Origin: Rhabditoides inermis
Lineage: Eukaryota; Nematoda; Chromadorea; Rhabditida; Rhabditidae
Assembly: GCA_963966185.1 (NCBI GenBank)
Contig: CAWZYM010000325.1
Span: 1-64,000, forward strand
Reading direction: 5' to 3'
Length of the DNA stretch: 64,000 nucleotides
In this document: positions 1 through 13,112 of the stretch, one piece after another
Position numbering within the stretch: the first letter of the stretch is position 1
Layout of the letters: each line of letters begins with the position of its first letter
Notes under the pieces: model-generated
Told to the model about the DNA's origin: nothing
What the model saw: the letters and a program-made list of their open reading frames with translations, nothing else
Databases searched by the model: none
Position numbers and translations under genes: made by a program

Positions 1-1
1 G

Positions 2-2883
2 GAAGTTGCCAGAGCCGAAGCAGTAAGGAGAAGATCGCTGCGGGACAAGCGATCCGGTGTCGATTGTCGCAGATGGCCAACTGGTGACCGAGCCAGCCAG
101 GGGTACAATGGCTGTGCTGGAGGACATCGTGGAGCCGGAGTGGCTGACCGCCACGGCTATTCCCTAAGAGAGGAGACCGCCCCCCTCTCCCCTGCCGCCG
201 CCCACCATCGAGATCGAAGAGTGCGACGACGACGACGACGACCAGCCATCAGGTATAAACGTATTCGAAACGTATCGTGGTTCGAGAAACGTATCGTGTG
301 AAACGTATGCAAGTGAAGTGGTGTTTTTCTCAATTTTCGAAAACGTTTGGTGAATGTGGTCGACTGTGACCGTGCGAATCGTGGTTGGTGTCTTTTCACA
401 CTGCACCCACCTCTGTTCTTTTTGTACACTTTGTTTTTTTCCCGCACTCTTTGCACACACACACTAGTTTTTTGTCTGTGGGTGTTGTGTTTTTGACTTT
501 CTTTGATCGTTTTTGTCCGGTGGTTCGTGTTTTCACAGATGTTCACATAACACGTCCGTTTCTTTTATGCCTTGTTCTTTTGCCGATTGCACTGTGACTC
601 GTCTCTATACGTTGCGCCTGCTCGAAAGGTCCTCCTAGACTGTTGTAATGGTCCCCTTGCAGTCCGCTTCCGGAGGAGGAGTCCTCTTCCGAACTGAGGC
701 AGGTGCTCACTTGGACATCGATCTCGGAGCGTTCGAACTTGTTAGTGTCATTGAATTCTGGATCACTGATTTCATAATTTCATCATTGGTGAAATGACAC
801 AACAACGTGTAAAACCGCTGCTCATGAAACGTACATGTGTATGGTTTTTTTTATAATAGAATAGCGCACGAAAATTAATCGCACAACACGTAACAAGTTA
901 AACGTTCCAGGTGGAACCTATGTAACATAGCTAACACTTTTTCGGAAAAATAACAGATAAAACGTATACGTATCTATACCAATCCTGGACATGACAAGTA
1001 CCTCACTGAACCGTATCCACTCCTCGCAGGTGGACTCTGGTCTCTCGGCGGACACGCTGCTGTCTTCCGACGAGCCGGTCATCTTCCACAACGACATGCC
1101 GGTGCACTCTGTGCACCACGACACAGTGCAGACCGAGGCGGCGCTCGAGAACCTCATGAACGCCCCCGACAGCATGCTCAGCGAGTCGGTGCCGCCGGCG
1201 ATGGTGGGTACTGTAGTGGTATTGTATTCGGATATACAGTGTCGCTTGAACGGTATTCATTTGTCACGGCTTCCAACTTTTTTATGATCATACCCGATAG
1301 CATGATCCGACAGCGTACCTGACAATACGTACTGTAAGGCGGTATCATACGGTACTTGCAGGTGGACGACAACTACTGTTTCGTGGTGGACGGCGACAAG
1401 ATCCGGATGGGCGACATCATGGGCGACGACCAGTGGTGGCGGCACACCAGCAGGCCCACCAAGTACTTCTACTCAGACGACCTGAGGAAGTTCCAGAGGG
1501 TCAACTGCATCACGGCTAAGGGCAAGGTGTGTTGTGGAGATTCATTTTTGTGTATGTATAACACTTTATGTAACACTTTATGTCCAACAATTGCAACTTG
1601 CGAGTGTCAGCTTTTTTTGAAGTCGGCTACGTTTCACAGCTATTTTAAGTACCTGCATGTTGAAATACGAGCAATTCTTTCTTCAGAGTTCCAAAAAGTA
1701 CACTATGTACATATATACCTAGAAGTACCAAGGTTAGAAGTTAGAAGATAAAAGGTGCGCCGATGTTTTCTTTTTGAGATACTTGCATCCTAGATTATAG
1801 CTGTGATAGTATAGTGCGTTGTGCGCGTAGTTTTTTTCTCGTTCTAGTGTGTGTATACGTTTCATGAATAGTTTTTGTAGCGCTATTAGTAACAGTGAAC
1901 AATATGCGAATGCCAGTCATTTTTTTCTTATTATGAATACGTTTCATATCTATTTCAAGACCTGCAAGAAAAAATACAAGCAACTCTGTCAGCAGTGCTA
2001 TGTATAACATAATTTTCAAGTACGCTTCACTAGTATGTTATACAACCGACCATCATTTTTCACTAATATTTCGATGACTGTCGTTAATACAACAAAAGTT
2101 TCTTCTGAATCACAAAATTGAGAAAAAAAAATCAGATCTGAGAAAATCTGAGCCTTCTGAATCACACGCTCCTGCAGGTGATCTCTGCGAAGCTCGTAGC
2201 GGGCGCGGGTCTGACGGTGGGTGGGCCGGATCGGAGCGCGCCCTCAACGAGTAGCACCCCAAGGAGCAGCATCAGCGGAAGCAGCAGCAAGCAGAGGGAC
2301 GCCAAGGTCAGCTTCCATGGCATACTTTCTGAAGCTGAACTCTATTAAACTCACATTGAACTAGTTCGCGCACCAAACACAAGGACGGCAAGCTCGGACA
2401 ATCCAGGACATTCTGGGGATTTTCTGTTGTAACTAACTCTGTTCAAATCATGTTCGAAATGAACTAGTTCGGGCTGCAAGATGCTCTCTACAGTTGTCGT
2501 AACTCTGTCAAATTACTGAAAATGGAGCGGTACATGTCGTAACCCCGTCGTCTGTCTAGATCCCGCTGGCTCACGTCTACAAGGTGATCCGCTTCTACTC
2601 GTTCTGGAAGACGTGCACATCGTTCCATCGCATCGTCACGATGATAGACCGAGTGGGCGGGGACGATAGAACAGCCAACCCGCACTTCAAAAAGGTTAGT
2701 GATAAGCTGATAAATGATTATTATTTATTGATAATCCTCATTCAGCGTCTATTCGTGCAATACCTATGGCGAAACGCGAAAGCCGTAGAGAAAGCGCGAG
2801 TCCAGAAAGAGTTCGACCCTCGGCGACAGAGATTGCTGCGCTTCGTCACTGATCCGGGGACGAGAAAGAAAATGTTCAAGTGA
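2..2883 (+). CDS. Unrecognised nematode protein, 5'-partial (paralogue A of a tandem pair)
   Basis: I do not recognise this family. The well-supported part has five exons, all phase 0: 1030-1203, 1362-1526, 2178-2306, 2560-2694 and 2746-2883, giving 246 residues before TGA. Landmarks are VPPAMVDDNYCFVVDGDKI, the short aromatic run QWWRHTSRPTKYFYS, a Ser-rich linker, then IRFYSFWKTCTSFHRIV and a basic tail starting RLFVQYLWRN. An exon at 663-702 (PLPEEESSSELRQ) joins in phase. The left edge (about 2-252) holds exon-like sequence with an acidic run or an Arg run depending on frame; possible splice signals at 22/73 and about 168 leave its model open, so the start is probably outside the window or unresolved. 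The gene at 3752-7050 shares every landmark in the same order, which is the best evidence that this model is right. No membrane segment or signal peptide is visible. Function unknown. Confidence 0.72.
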
Positions 2884-2950
2884 GGGTCTCCCGGACGAGC
2901 GACGTCCTAGGGACCCCCCTACTCCGTGTCCTAGGGACCACTGCGAATCA

Positions 2951-2956
2951 AATAAA
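2951..2956 (+). terminator. Poly(A) signal AATAAA of paralogue A
   Basis: AATAAA lies 68 nt after the stop codon, a normal distance for a worm 3' UTR. The motif is seen directly; cleavage here is inferred. Confidence 0.5.
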
Positions 2957-3751
2957 CGCTCAGGGACGCGTCTCCCCCTATGTGATACCGGATTGTATTG
3001 CTTCTGTGTTTCTCTTGTCTTTTTTTGTTTCTCTCTCTGCCCCCACTCACATATGCCAATCGATTATGCACAAGTCATTCTCACTATGTTGTTATGATTG
3101 GAGTACTTTCGGAGTTTATATATGAAGATGCCAGATAAATGATATCTTGAATTGTTTGATATAATTATTGACATCGAAAAATTGGTGTTTTTCAGTCAAT
3201 ACGTTTCACAATGCATGCACATTACTTAAAATATAAACTTTAGGATTAATGTGAAGAAATGAACGTTTTTCACAATCATAAAAAAAACTAACACAAAAAC
3301 AACGAGCTACACTTCACACATCTCGAACCACGTGTACGTTTCGCGATTGTTTTTGAACCAAGAGTGGCTAGATTAATATTGATACTCTTCATTTTTGTAA
3401 TATCTTCAACCGACCAAGAAATCAACGTTTCTCATTTGTCCGCTGTCTTCCCATTTAAAATCAATCAAATCACTAACGATTTAGCGTCAGTTCACACGAA
3501 TCCGAAGAATCGACGATCGACTTTCCGATTAACGTCAACGTCATCCCGGCGATTGACGGTGAGTAAACAAGGAAACAAAATAAACAAAAAAAAATCATCA
3601 TTGAAAGATCCTCCCTCTCCAATGCGAAAACCCCCTGTACATTTCACAAATCGTATCGTGTCGATGAAAAAATCATATTGAAAAACCTAATGTATATGAG
3701 TGACAATGAGTGACAAACAAGTGAACAAACAAGTAAACAAACAAGTTTCAG

Positions 3752-6446
3752 TGGAAGAGGTGGAGCAGGAGATGATCTTCCACTACTCGGAGGGGTGCGA
3801 GCCGGTGCCGGTGTTCTCGGTGAATCAGAGGCCTCTGGATGCGCCCAGTACACTAGGGAACACGGTGCAAGCAAGTGACAAGTTCCTGGCAAAGGTGAGA
3901 CAGGAGAGGACAGTCTGCACAATACACTTTGTTTTTGTTTTTAAATTTTTTAGAGAAATTTTCAATGTCAAGGTCGTATTGAGTGCTTGTTCGAAGACAT
4001 GTATTAAATCGTCCACTGAAACGTAGCGTTGTTTCTATCACAGCAGTTGTTGCCTACACCCACTTACGTTTCACTGTTCTTATCAAATGAGTCACAATGG
4101 ATAACCGCAATGACGTTCGTGTTTCGAGTTTTTCAAAAAAAAAAACTATTATACTATGACACCTATAGTCAAAGCGTTTCGTGATGGTACATTTTCCATT
4201 TTCGCGTCAAATAAAGGAAATGCTCACGTTTCAAAATGATGTGGTTTTGCAAGCCAATCACTTTTTCACTTGTAATAAGAATATTAAAGCCGCATTGAGT
4301 AATTTTTACAAATGTATGTACTAGGCCACCAGTTAAAACGTACCGTCGTTACGATGAGAGCAGTTGTTGGAACACACATACATAAGTTTCGCTGTACTCA
4401 TAAAAAAAGTATCACAATGCGGGAAGGAATCTTTTTCGTTTCTCCAGTTCTTCATTAAAATCAATCAAACTCAACGTTGTGAGGTGCCTCCGTCGATGGT
4501 GGTCGACAACTTCTGCTTCATTCTGGATGGAGACTCGGTTGCGGTCAGCGATATCATCGGGGATACGAGGTGGGGAGGCGTCTCTCTCTCTCTCTCTCTC
4601 TCTCTCCCTCTCTCACCCTCCCTACAGGTGGTGGAACCAGACCAGCTCCTCGACACGCTACTACTGCTCCGAGACGCTCAAGACATTCCATCAGGTATCT
4701 TCTCAAAGAGAGCGAAAGAACAGAAAGAGACAGAGAGAGAGAGAGAAAGAGAGAGAGAGACAGAGAGACACCCAGAGAAAGAGAGAGAGAGAGATGGAGG
4801 TGGGGCCCGTGCCAGGTGACGATGCTGCACTGTCGTGGTGAGATGCGCGGCGCGTACCGCAGCAAGTCGCGCGGCGGCGGACTCGCGAGGGTCGCTCTCA
4901 AGAAGGTGGGTGGAGTTGTGATAATTGTTTAAATCAATTAAAATCAAATTCTAATCAAATCAAAATCAAATGTTGATTCGGAATCGTTATAGCTGGCGAT
5001 CATTCTACCACTGAACGGACAATGTAATAATTGGTAATTTTGTTATTGGCATAATTGGTACTGGATGGTAGGTAAGATTATTGGTAATATTGGTAGGGAA
5101 GTAATATGATGGTTAGAGACAGGGACAGGTACTACTTCACCTGACACTCCAAAAGTGGTGCTCCACTCCTATGTAGCTCCAGTGTCAAATACTATAAATG
5201 AGCTTGTTTAAACCCACAATAAAATTTGCTTACGGGACCAGCTCCATAGCGAACCAAATCATTGGGTTGTGTATAGAGATAACGGATAAAACTTTTGCTT
5301 TCTGATTTGAAATTATTATCATCTAAACCGCTGAAAAGGTTTTTACTTTGAGCGTGAAACGTATTGTAAGAATTTTATTAATCAAGTTCTGTGCGCGAAA
5401 CATGAGCAACACAGGAAAACGATCGCAGGGAAAGGAAAACGGTTTTTTCTCTCGAAATTATGAGGAATGGAAAAGTTCGTTCTTGTTTGGATTAGGTACT
5501 AACTACTAGGAACAGAACAAAAGCCTATCAAAATTGGAAAATAAACTTTCAGAACGAGTATTCAAACTATCAAACAGACACTGAATCATTGCCACTTTGC
5601 CGATCACCATTCATATTATCCGTGAAACGTATGTACATACAACACATTCTCATGCGTTTCGCCAAAGACTACCGATTACAATTCCCATGGCGATTGTTGC
5701 GTGACAGGATGGATTCTGTATAAAAAATAGAATACCCATTCAAAAAGGTAGAACATTTATGAAACATGTATAAAAACGACAATATATATCGGTTGAGGTG
5801 TTCCGTGTGTCTCGCTACTTCTCGTACTGGCGTTCGTGTCCCTCGTTCCACCGGATAGTCTCCGTCATCTCACCTGTGACGACAGGTGACCGACCGGTGG
5901 TGGAGGAAAAGGAGAGAGACGCAGGTGGCTCATCACTCAGTTCACCTGTTGTTGTCATGTCAAGCTAACACATCCTTATGCTCTAACCCGATGAGTTGGC
6001 AATGGGGGCTCGCTTTATGTATGGCACGCTTCGCACATTGAAACGACTTCGAAACTCGACCACACGTTTTGAAGGCGTTTTGAGGGGCCGAAAAGACTGA
6101 CCATCTTCATGCTCACACATCCGGCTTCGCTCTAACCCGAAGACTTGGTACTATGTAGCTTTACAACGTGGCTAGGTTGTTTCTGCAGCATGAAACAGGA
6201 TTTGAGTGAGTGAGGTGTTGCTATTTTGGACTGCTACATATGTCAATCCCTGACACTGACCGCACATGACATGCTTTATGATCTATTCCGAACATCCCTC
6301 ATGTTTCCCCTCCCCGCTTTTTCCCTCGTGTTCTTATTGCATTAGCATTCAGTTTCCGCTTTGCACACATGCACACATGTTATGTATGTATTCGGAGGCC
6401 GGCTAATTAATTTATCTCGCCAGTTTGTGCGTTCTGTGTACTCTCA

Positions 6447-6493
<47 letters not shown>

Positions 6494-7050
6494 GTGCTTT
6501 TCAGAGGGTCAACTCCGAAGCGGCTTCACAACCCGCATCTTTGTACAGTATTTCTGGAGGAGTGAAAAGGTGACACAACATACAATATACACAGAGACGT
6601 CCTCTTTTTGCCCTCTTGATGAGAACAAAGAAGCCCCGTGTCTACTAGACGAATTAGAAACGAAGACTAGCTGACAATCCACAGAAGACGAGATTGTGGT
6701 CGTGAGACATGAGATACCGTAGTAGTGTTCATCAAACAGTACAATCTCAGGATGTGTAGCCTAGCCGTACCAAGTGGGCAAAGAAACACGCACGGAGGCG
6801 TGAGAAACACGTGCGCAAGCGCCACGTTTTCCGTGATGAACTATGAACACAGGGATAGCCAAGACTCAAATATTAGAACTAAAAAAGTGAAGGTGTCCGA
6901 AACTACTAAATCTAGGCAAACGACCGTGCCCGGGTGGAGATGGAGTACCGCGAGGGCACAGTGGCGACCCGTCCGTACCGACAGAACCTCTCGCCCCGAG
7001 ACTGCCTCGACTCACAGCCCAGCACCAGCCTCGCACTCAAGTCGGTTTGA
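3752..7050 (+). CDS. Unrecognised nematode protein (paralogue B of the tandem pair)
   Basis: Exons by splice consensus and by match to paralogue A: 3752-3894, 4484-4569, 4628-4694, 4816-4905, 5798-5885 (or -5924), 6505-6569 and 6916-7050; all joins keep phase. Paired landmarks: VPPSMVVDNFCFILDGDSV against VPPAMVDDNYCFVVDGDKI, VSRYFSYWRSCPSFHRIV against IRFYSFWKTCTSFHRIV, RIFVQYFWRSEK against RLFVQYLWRNAK. The short donor at 5886 fits paralogue A's spacing better than 5925. B has an intron inside the WW motif (4570-4627) that A lacks, filled by CT repeats. Its C-terminus (ending STSLALKSV) differs from A's. The acceptor before 5798 (GGTTGAG) is poor. The start is uncertain: an ATG near 3706 reads in frame through a repeated AACAAACAAGT stretch, but an acceptor TTTCAG at 3751 may mean an upstream exon. 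Function unknown. Confidence 0.68.
5969..6440. repeat. Intron with partial MITE-like copy and flanking direct repeat
   Basis: This lies in the paralogue B intron before 6505. A segment at about 6025-6105, ending GAAAAGACTGACCATC, resembles the terminal-inverted-repeat element at 63517-63623 and the copy at 60198-60314. It is flanked by two similar sequences, CTCTAACCCGATGAGTTGG (about 5981) and CTCTAACCCGAAGACTTGG (about 6131). A (CT)n tract at 6442-6490 forms the pyrimidine tract of the next acceptor. Confidence 0.45.
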
Positions 7051-7742
7051 ACTCATTACAAAAATGAAAGCTGCGGTGATATTCTTCAAACCAATAATCT
7101 GTCTCACGCAATGTCTCTGCGCGCAAACATTCCGTCGAGCAAAATTTCATAACCCTTAGCGGCAGCAGTATAGCGCCTGGTGGTTTGTGTTAGTATCATC
7201 CCGGAGCGCCGTTATCACATTTCCTTCGTCTGTACATATTTCTCAAATGCGCCTTCTCAAAGTCATTTTAATTATTACAATGTTAGATCGACGCTACCTC
7301 CCCACTGGTGAGTTTTCGAGTGTCCTTGTGTTTCAGCTCTGAATCAGACTCTGAGTGACTGAGTGACTGCCGTGAGAGTGAGGGTGGATATCAAATGAGT
7401 GTGTGTATAGTTTGTCTATTTACCATCTTTGAAAAACGTGCATGCCGTATATACAAGTGTAAAAAGTGTATTCATGTCAAGTCAAGTCGTTTTTTTCAAT
7501 TGTGAGGAATGAAGTGTGATGTGAAGTGAATATACATAAAGTATTCTACGTGTGAACGTTAATAGTAAATACGGAAGTGTCTCTCTCTTGTCTTGTCTCG
7601 AGTTCGATATGCACCGGAAGATGTGGCGTTGCTTTAAATGAGCTCGGTCGAGATCTTTGTGTGTGGAATATTCGTGAACACGGAATGCGTACTTTTGTAA
7701 TGATCATTAATTCATTCGGGATCCTATTGTCTTCTCTTTCAG

Positions 7743-10700
7743 ATCCTGGGTGCCTTTCGTCATTCCCTGCAACTCTGTATCCCTATCTCAGGAGACCATG
7801 CTATTCAGGCAAGTTTTTTTGTGTTTAGATTGTTTGTATTTGCTGAAGACACAATTTTTGTTTACAGCATTTCGTAAAACAGACAATGACGTGTTTGAGT
7901 GATTTGTAATTGGACAGCTTCTTGCGGGTTCGCGAGTCAAAACCACAAACGAAAACGTTTCCTCCTTTGCGTAAAAAAGGTTTATACGAGGCGCGTGTGT
8001 GAGAGAGAGAGGGCGAGAGAGAGGGAGATAGAAAGAGAGAGAGAGAGAGAGAGAGAGAAATAGAGAAAGAAGGGGAAGAGAGAGAGAGAGAGGGGGGAGA
8101 GAGAGGGTGAGGGAGAGAGGAGGGGAGATGGAAAGGTACGAGAGCGATGTGTGATAGAGTGGAAATGACAGCTACAAATGCAATCCTCGAACCTAGAGAC
8201 CGAAATCAGATATCAGAATACATTTGTTGTGTTGTGCAACATTTTTTTTTGCATTCTTTGATCGCTGGCAATGCTGAAGTTTAAATAGAGACAGTTTTTA
8301 TTAAGGAAAACGGCATAAGTTTCTTTTTGGCAATAGTAATAACAAATAAGTACGAAACAAAAAAAAATTTTCCAGAACCCGTGAGCGTGATGGTTCGATC
8401 TCTCTCACTCATCGCCCGCCCTGGCAGAACTTCTTCCGGCAAAGGGACCACGACACGCTGGGGTGGGAATCAACGTTTCGAGTTTCAATGTCCCACCCCC
8501 GTCCGTTCACATTCTTTTCCCATTCTCAACAAAATAAGTAAGACAAGTCTTTGTCCCTCATTTTTTTCCAATGTATTCTTCCACTATTCTTCACCCCTAC
8601 AGCGTCTTACTTATTCACGCATGCTTTCCCTGTTCATTGTCTGGGATCTCTCTTTGGTCTCTCTCGGGATAATTGAGTCACCCCCGCAACAGACCTCACA
8701 TGGCGCATGCCATATATGCACATGTTCCCCGGGTAATTGGAGCCTTTTTTTCCCCCGACGACTTTTCTCCTAATCCATGAGTCAGCCCTTGTTAGCCGAG
8801 TAAATGCTGATACTGAGGAAAAAATCAATCATTTGCGATAAAGTTCCCGCCGATTCTTCAGTTCAAATAACCCCGCACCGCAAAGGCGATTTTGCACCGG
8901 TCGAGCGCAAGCAGCGCAATTCGGAATATACGAAAACAATTCTTGATCGATGTCCTAGTCATCCAACATGATGCAAATTTCGAAAATGGTTTGCCACTGC
9001 GTATACAATATGCTTGCGCAAATTGTGATTCTGGAGAATTGGAAGATACTTTAGGCACATTCTATTAAAGCTCAATAAGAACCTACACTAAAAAAGTTTT
9101 TTGAAACGTACGCGATCATAGTTCTTGTTCATGTGTATTGTCTGTGCCAACGACGAACGGTATTTATTTTTTGAATAGTGATTCCTTTTTTTCAGGCATG
9201 AAGACATACATCAGAAAGTAAAAAAAAGTCAAAGACATTTACATACTGCAGGGAGTCCCTATCATCTCCCGCGCTCTCTTCCTCCGTACCAGCTTCCTCC
9301 TCCCACAATCCCTCGAGGGACCTGTTCCGACGAGTGGTCCGAAGAATGCTGCCACTCAGGCAAAGTGCCAGCAGTCCCGATAATAACAACAGGTAAGGTA
9401 ACAATACGTCCTTGTAACCAGTAAACATAGCAACAGGTTACAGGTAACAGTACTTTTTTTCTTGTAAACAGTAATTGTAACAACAACTATATAACTTTTT
9501 TTGTAAACAGTACGACATGTAAATGCACGTCCTTGTAAACATAACAACAAATAACTACGCTTTCTTGTAAAAAAAACCCATTACAACAGGTAACGCTTCT
9601 TTGTAAACTAAAAGGACTTGTAGACTACATTAAACATTTTTGTAGTTCCTCAGGCATGAAGACATACAATTTATGATGATACTATTTGTTGATTACTCAT
9701 GTATGTTATTGTATGTTGTGTTATCTAGTATATTTCTATCACTACAGATAACACAAAACACACAGTGAGTAGTACATTTGTATTTGCTATTTGTATGACA
9801 TTTGTTGTAGGTTTCATCATATGGTTACGTTAATTTCCACTGGAAAGAGCTCTTTAATTCCTTTGTGCATCTTCAAAACACGTGTGATGAAAATGATAAT
9901 ACTATATGTGGGAAAGTAATTAAACAGGTTTTGATATTCCGAATTGAAGTACATCCATCCTTCAGCAAGTAGCTTTGCACATTTGTGTGCTTTCAGCTGT
10001 CGTTATCGTATTAACATATAAATAGTGCAGATTCCAAATGCCCAAATACTTCACGAAAAAGTTGCCTGACAGCGTCAGAGAGGTGCGTAGACAATAAATA
10101 AAGCAAATAATAGCGGATAGCGGATAAACTGATCATGTGCGGTAGGCTAAGTGAATGGAATTACGCAAGCAATATCAGGAAAGAAACATGCATGTATGTA
10201 CCTCAATGAAATGCTATAGCATTTAGTGTAATGCCATTACAGAAACTTGTCAAATATCATGAAAGGGGAATCTCGTTATTACCTAATGATTCCTATAATA
10301 TGGTTGAATAGTAGATAGTACAAATGATTGCGATTGTTATTGATACTAGCATTGTATCAAATATCGATAAAAGATGAAGTTATATGAATCCACAGTTGCT
10401 AAAACTCATGAACTCATCAGATTGATGTGTTCAGAAGGCTCTCGAGCACCGCGTAGTGTAGTGCTTAGCGATGTCTCCTATACTCGGTGGATCGGTGGTT
10501 CGATGGGGGGATTGACCTTCACCTTTTTACTTCAGAAGGTTTTCGATGCGGTTCGCGGTGGAGGCTGTGATGGCGCCGCCGGAACTGCAGCGACCCAAGT
10601 ACCGCTACTCATTCTCCAACGCCGTCGAGAGGGTGCAGTTCGAGAGGAGGCGGAGGGCGTTCAGGTAACCCTCTACCTTTATCTCCATCTTTCCCCCTCT

Positions 10701-11109
10701 CTCTTTGTCGCTCGGCTTCCTTGTTATTAATCCCAGGAAACGCAGAAAACATTCTCTTTTTTGCGATTTGTGTTTCATCCCTTTTCTTTACTACATGTAT
10801 GTCTCACTTTCTCAAGATTCGCTGGTGCATCTTCCATCTTGCAGCATTCGTTCCGACGACGACAACGCCAACGTGCCGCGGCCGTCCTCACTGGTGCGGG
10901 AGTTGCGAGGAGAGAAGAGGACCGAGTCCCGGGACAGTCTATCCAGTCTGGCTAGTTCCAGGGAGAATGTGAGTCCTCTCTCTCTGTATGTGTGTCTCTG
11001 TTTCTCTCTCTTCACCCCCTCCGTTCAGAAGGACCGTCAACGTCCGCGCCCGACGTTCAGCCTCGCCTCGACTGAATCGTCGATGGACTTGCCGGAGCTC
11101 GACCCTTGA
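7743..11109 (+). CDS. Ser/Arg-rich protein of unknown function, 5' end not found
   Basis: I do not recognise this protein. Candidate exons: 7743-7808 (ILGAFRHSLQLCIPISGDH, then AIQ), 8428-8462 (NFFRQRDHDTLG), 9252-9392 (Ser-rich, then RDLFRRVVRRMLPLRQS), 10031-10082 (MPKYFTKKLPDSVRE), 10536-10664 (PPELQRPKYRYSFSNAVERV), 10845-10968 and 11029-11109 (ending MDLPELDP). Phases agree for the first four exons and again for the last three, but not across the intron 10083-10535, so an exon is missing, there is a frameshift, or these are two genes. Codons strongly favour G/C at position 3. The first intron would use a GC donor (GCAAGT at 7809). No domain, signal peptide or membrane segment is seen. 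No convincing first exon was found between 7051 and 7742; MLDRRYLPT with donor GTGAGT near 7282-7311 is one candidate but gives another phase. Confidence 0.45.
8001..8129. repeat. GA-rich microsatellite
   Basis: Imperfect (GA)n with G runs, about 130 nt, in an intron of the Ser/Arg-rich gene. Confidence 0.9.
8842..9055 (+). repeat. Dispersed repeat, copy 1 (partner inverted at 25495-25690)
   Basis: Starting AAAGTTCCCGCCGATTCTTC, this about 210-nt segment matches the reverse complement of 25495-25690 over its whole length with many substitutions. Shared blocks include GTATACAA, GCTTGCGCA and CTGGAGAATTGGA. It encodes nothing evident and lies in an intron. It is probably an old non-autonomous transposon family. 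Confidence 0.6.
9385..9615 (+). repeat. Degenerate tandem array starting at a splice donor
   Basis: Units built on CTTGTAAACAGTAA and AACAACAGGTAA recur about five times. The first unit is the exon-intron junction itself (AACAACAG then GTAAGGTAAC at 9393), so several donor look-alikes lie downstream. Confidence 0.6.
10445..10510 (+). repeat. tRNA-like SINE head
   Basis: A-box-like TAGTGTAGTGC and B-box-like GGTTCGATGGG lie about 45 nt apart, the spacing of a tRNA gene. There is no good acceptor stem, so this is a tRNA-derived repeat and not a tRNA gene. It lies in the intron before 10536. Confidence 0.45.
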
Positions 11110-11781
11110 ACCTTGAATCGTTGTTGAATTTCGAAATGCTGAAGGAGACTGCAGTGAAGGAGAGAGACTCGTTCCCCATATCACATTTTGTTGTCAGCCA
11201 CCCATGCTCAATTTTGTTCTTTGTTTTCCACAGTATTCTATTTATATGCATCGAGAGAGGAAGAGTTCGTATTTCTACATTGTAAAGACAGCATTATCCC
11301 ATTATTCGTTTTCATTTCATCCCTCTTATTTTCTGTTGTGTTTGAATGGAATAAACGATACCTTGTATTCCGCAATTCCACCCTGTCATTTGTCGGGGAT
11401 AGAATGATGGACGGGATGTAAAGATGTAATGGATGAAGCCAATTGTTATTGTTCTTTTTTTTTCTCTACATCCATCTCACGGACAAGCCATATAATAAAC
11501 GTCCGTTTTTTTCGAGAACAAATAAATGTGTGTATGTATATGGTAGCCTGGTAACAGAATGCAAATTGTACGGCTCGGAAGGTACGTCTATTTGTCAACC
11601 GACTCATACACCCCGTCCGCTGCGGAAAGCAGTCTCACGTGACGATTGCGAAATCCCTTTGTAAGACGGGATGGGTCTCGTTATCCCGTGGTTTCCTTGT
11701 TCCTAATGCCAGGAAATGCAGAAACACATTTGTTTTCTTTGTATTTTGTTCCCACGTAGGGCGAGCGAACGTTTTTTTTCC

Positions 11782-11828
<47 letters not shown>

Positions 11829-12087
11829 ATCTATCTCTTTTTTTCTCTTTCTCGCTCTCTCTCATCCTTTCTCCTCATCCGCATGTCTAACTCTATCACT
11901 TTCTCTCCCCCTAATCCCTTTCAATAATTGTAATAGGGGAGAAGAGAGGGGTGGGGGAGTATAGCTTATGCTTATCCCTTCTCCATACAGAGTGAGTGTG
12001 AATCTGAATCCTCCTAGCCCCGCCCCTGCCTGCTGCAATGTATTCACTGTCAGTCTGCCTGGCGCCCACTTCACACGCGCATATATC

Positions 12088-12132
<45 letters not shown>

Positions 12133-12389
12133 TGCTGACTTTTACTTCTATTCCTGGCTCGTGCACTTTCATCACTCTTTACTCGTTTACATTCCACTCA
12201 CTTCAATTGCGTTACTGTAGTGGTATATATTTGTAGGTGGTGCATATATGACGATGATACTATTTTTTCCCGCAGTCAACAGACCGACTACTTTCGCAAC
12301 GGACCGACCACTCACTAGGCGATGACGCGCCTATGTAATTTCCTGCCTCCACGCGCTTTCTCTCTCTCTCTCTCTCTCTTTCTTTCTCT

Positions 12390-12434
<45 letters not shown>

Positions 12435-13081
12435 CGCCTCTTGTCTCTTGTCTTTTGCCTGATTGTCGATCTTACCAAGTCTACATACGACTTCATTATT
12501 TGCTAATCCTTCTTCCCCCCTTCCTCTTCCCCCCTTTCCTAATCCTCTCGATTAATAGACCTTATTAGCCATGTATACATATTGTATAGTTGTTGCCTTT
12601 AGTAGGTCGAAAACCTTCCTCCTAATTGACCATTCATAAGGTCTTCTGACGAATGCCATCTTTTGAGAATTTGACCAACACACACTCTCTCACCCAATTT
12701 CCTCTCTCCTCTCTCCAAACCTATCGAGTTAATTCCTATGTAACTCTATCGCGAAGTGTGTTAGAGTACCATGTAGGTATGCTGGACCATCGCGTTTCAA
12801 CTATTGCAGCTTATCCAGCCTTGTCCGTTTCTGTCACACATTTTGACCAATACTTCCAATTCCAGCTCTGTCAGCCATGTCCGAGAATCGTCGCGTCTCT
12901 CTGCCCGTTCTAACCGTGGGCCCATCCCGCCTGCTCTCTGATCGCAAGTGTCTCTCACCAAAGTCAGTCCATACATAGAAACTGTTCCAATATGCGTGCG
13001 CGCTTTCGCACATTGATCAGTCCCATTCAGTAGTAGCTTCCTCGTGTTTGTGAGAGACGAGAGAGAGAGAGATGGAAGGAA

Positions 13082-13112
<31 letters not shown>

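Noticed and set aside
3364..3560. Hydrophobic frame ARLILILFIFVISS followed by a donor-like GTGAGT, as a first exon for paralogue B
   Set aside because: It needs a GTG start, has AT-rich codons unlike neighbouring exons, and paralogue A shows no comparable secretion signal.
10536..10664. Alternative frame of this exon (KVFDAVRGGGCDGAAG...) that would keep phase with the upstream exon
   Set aside because: It leads to a stop in the next exon and loses the G/C third-position pattern. The other frame reads smoothly to the terminal stop at 11109.
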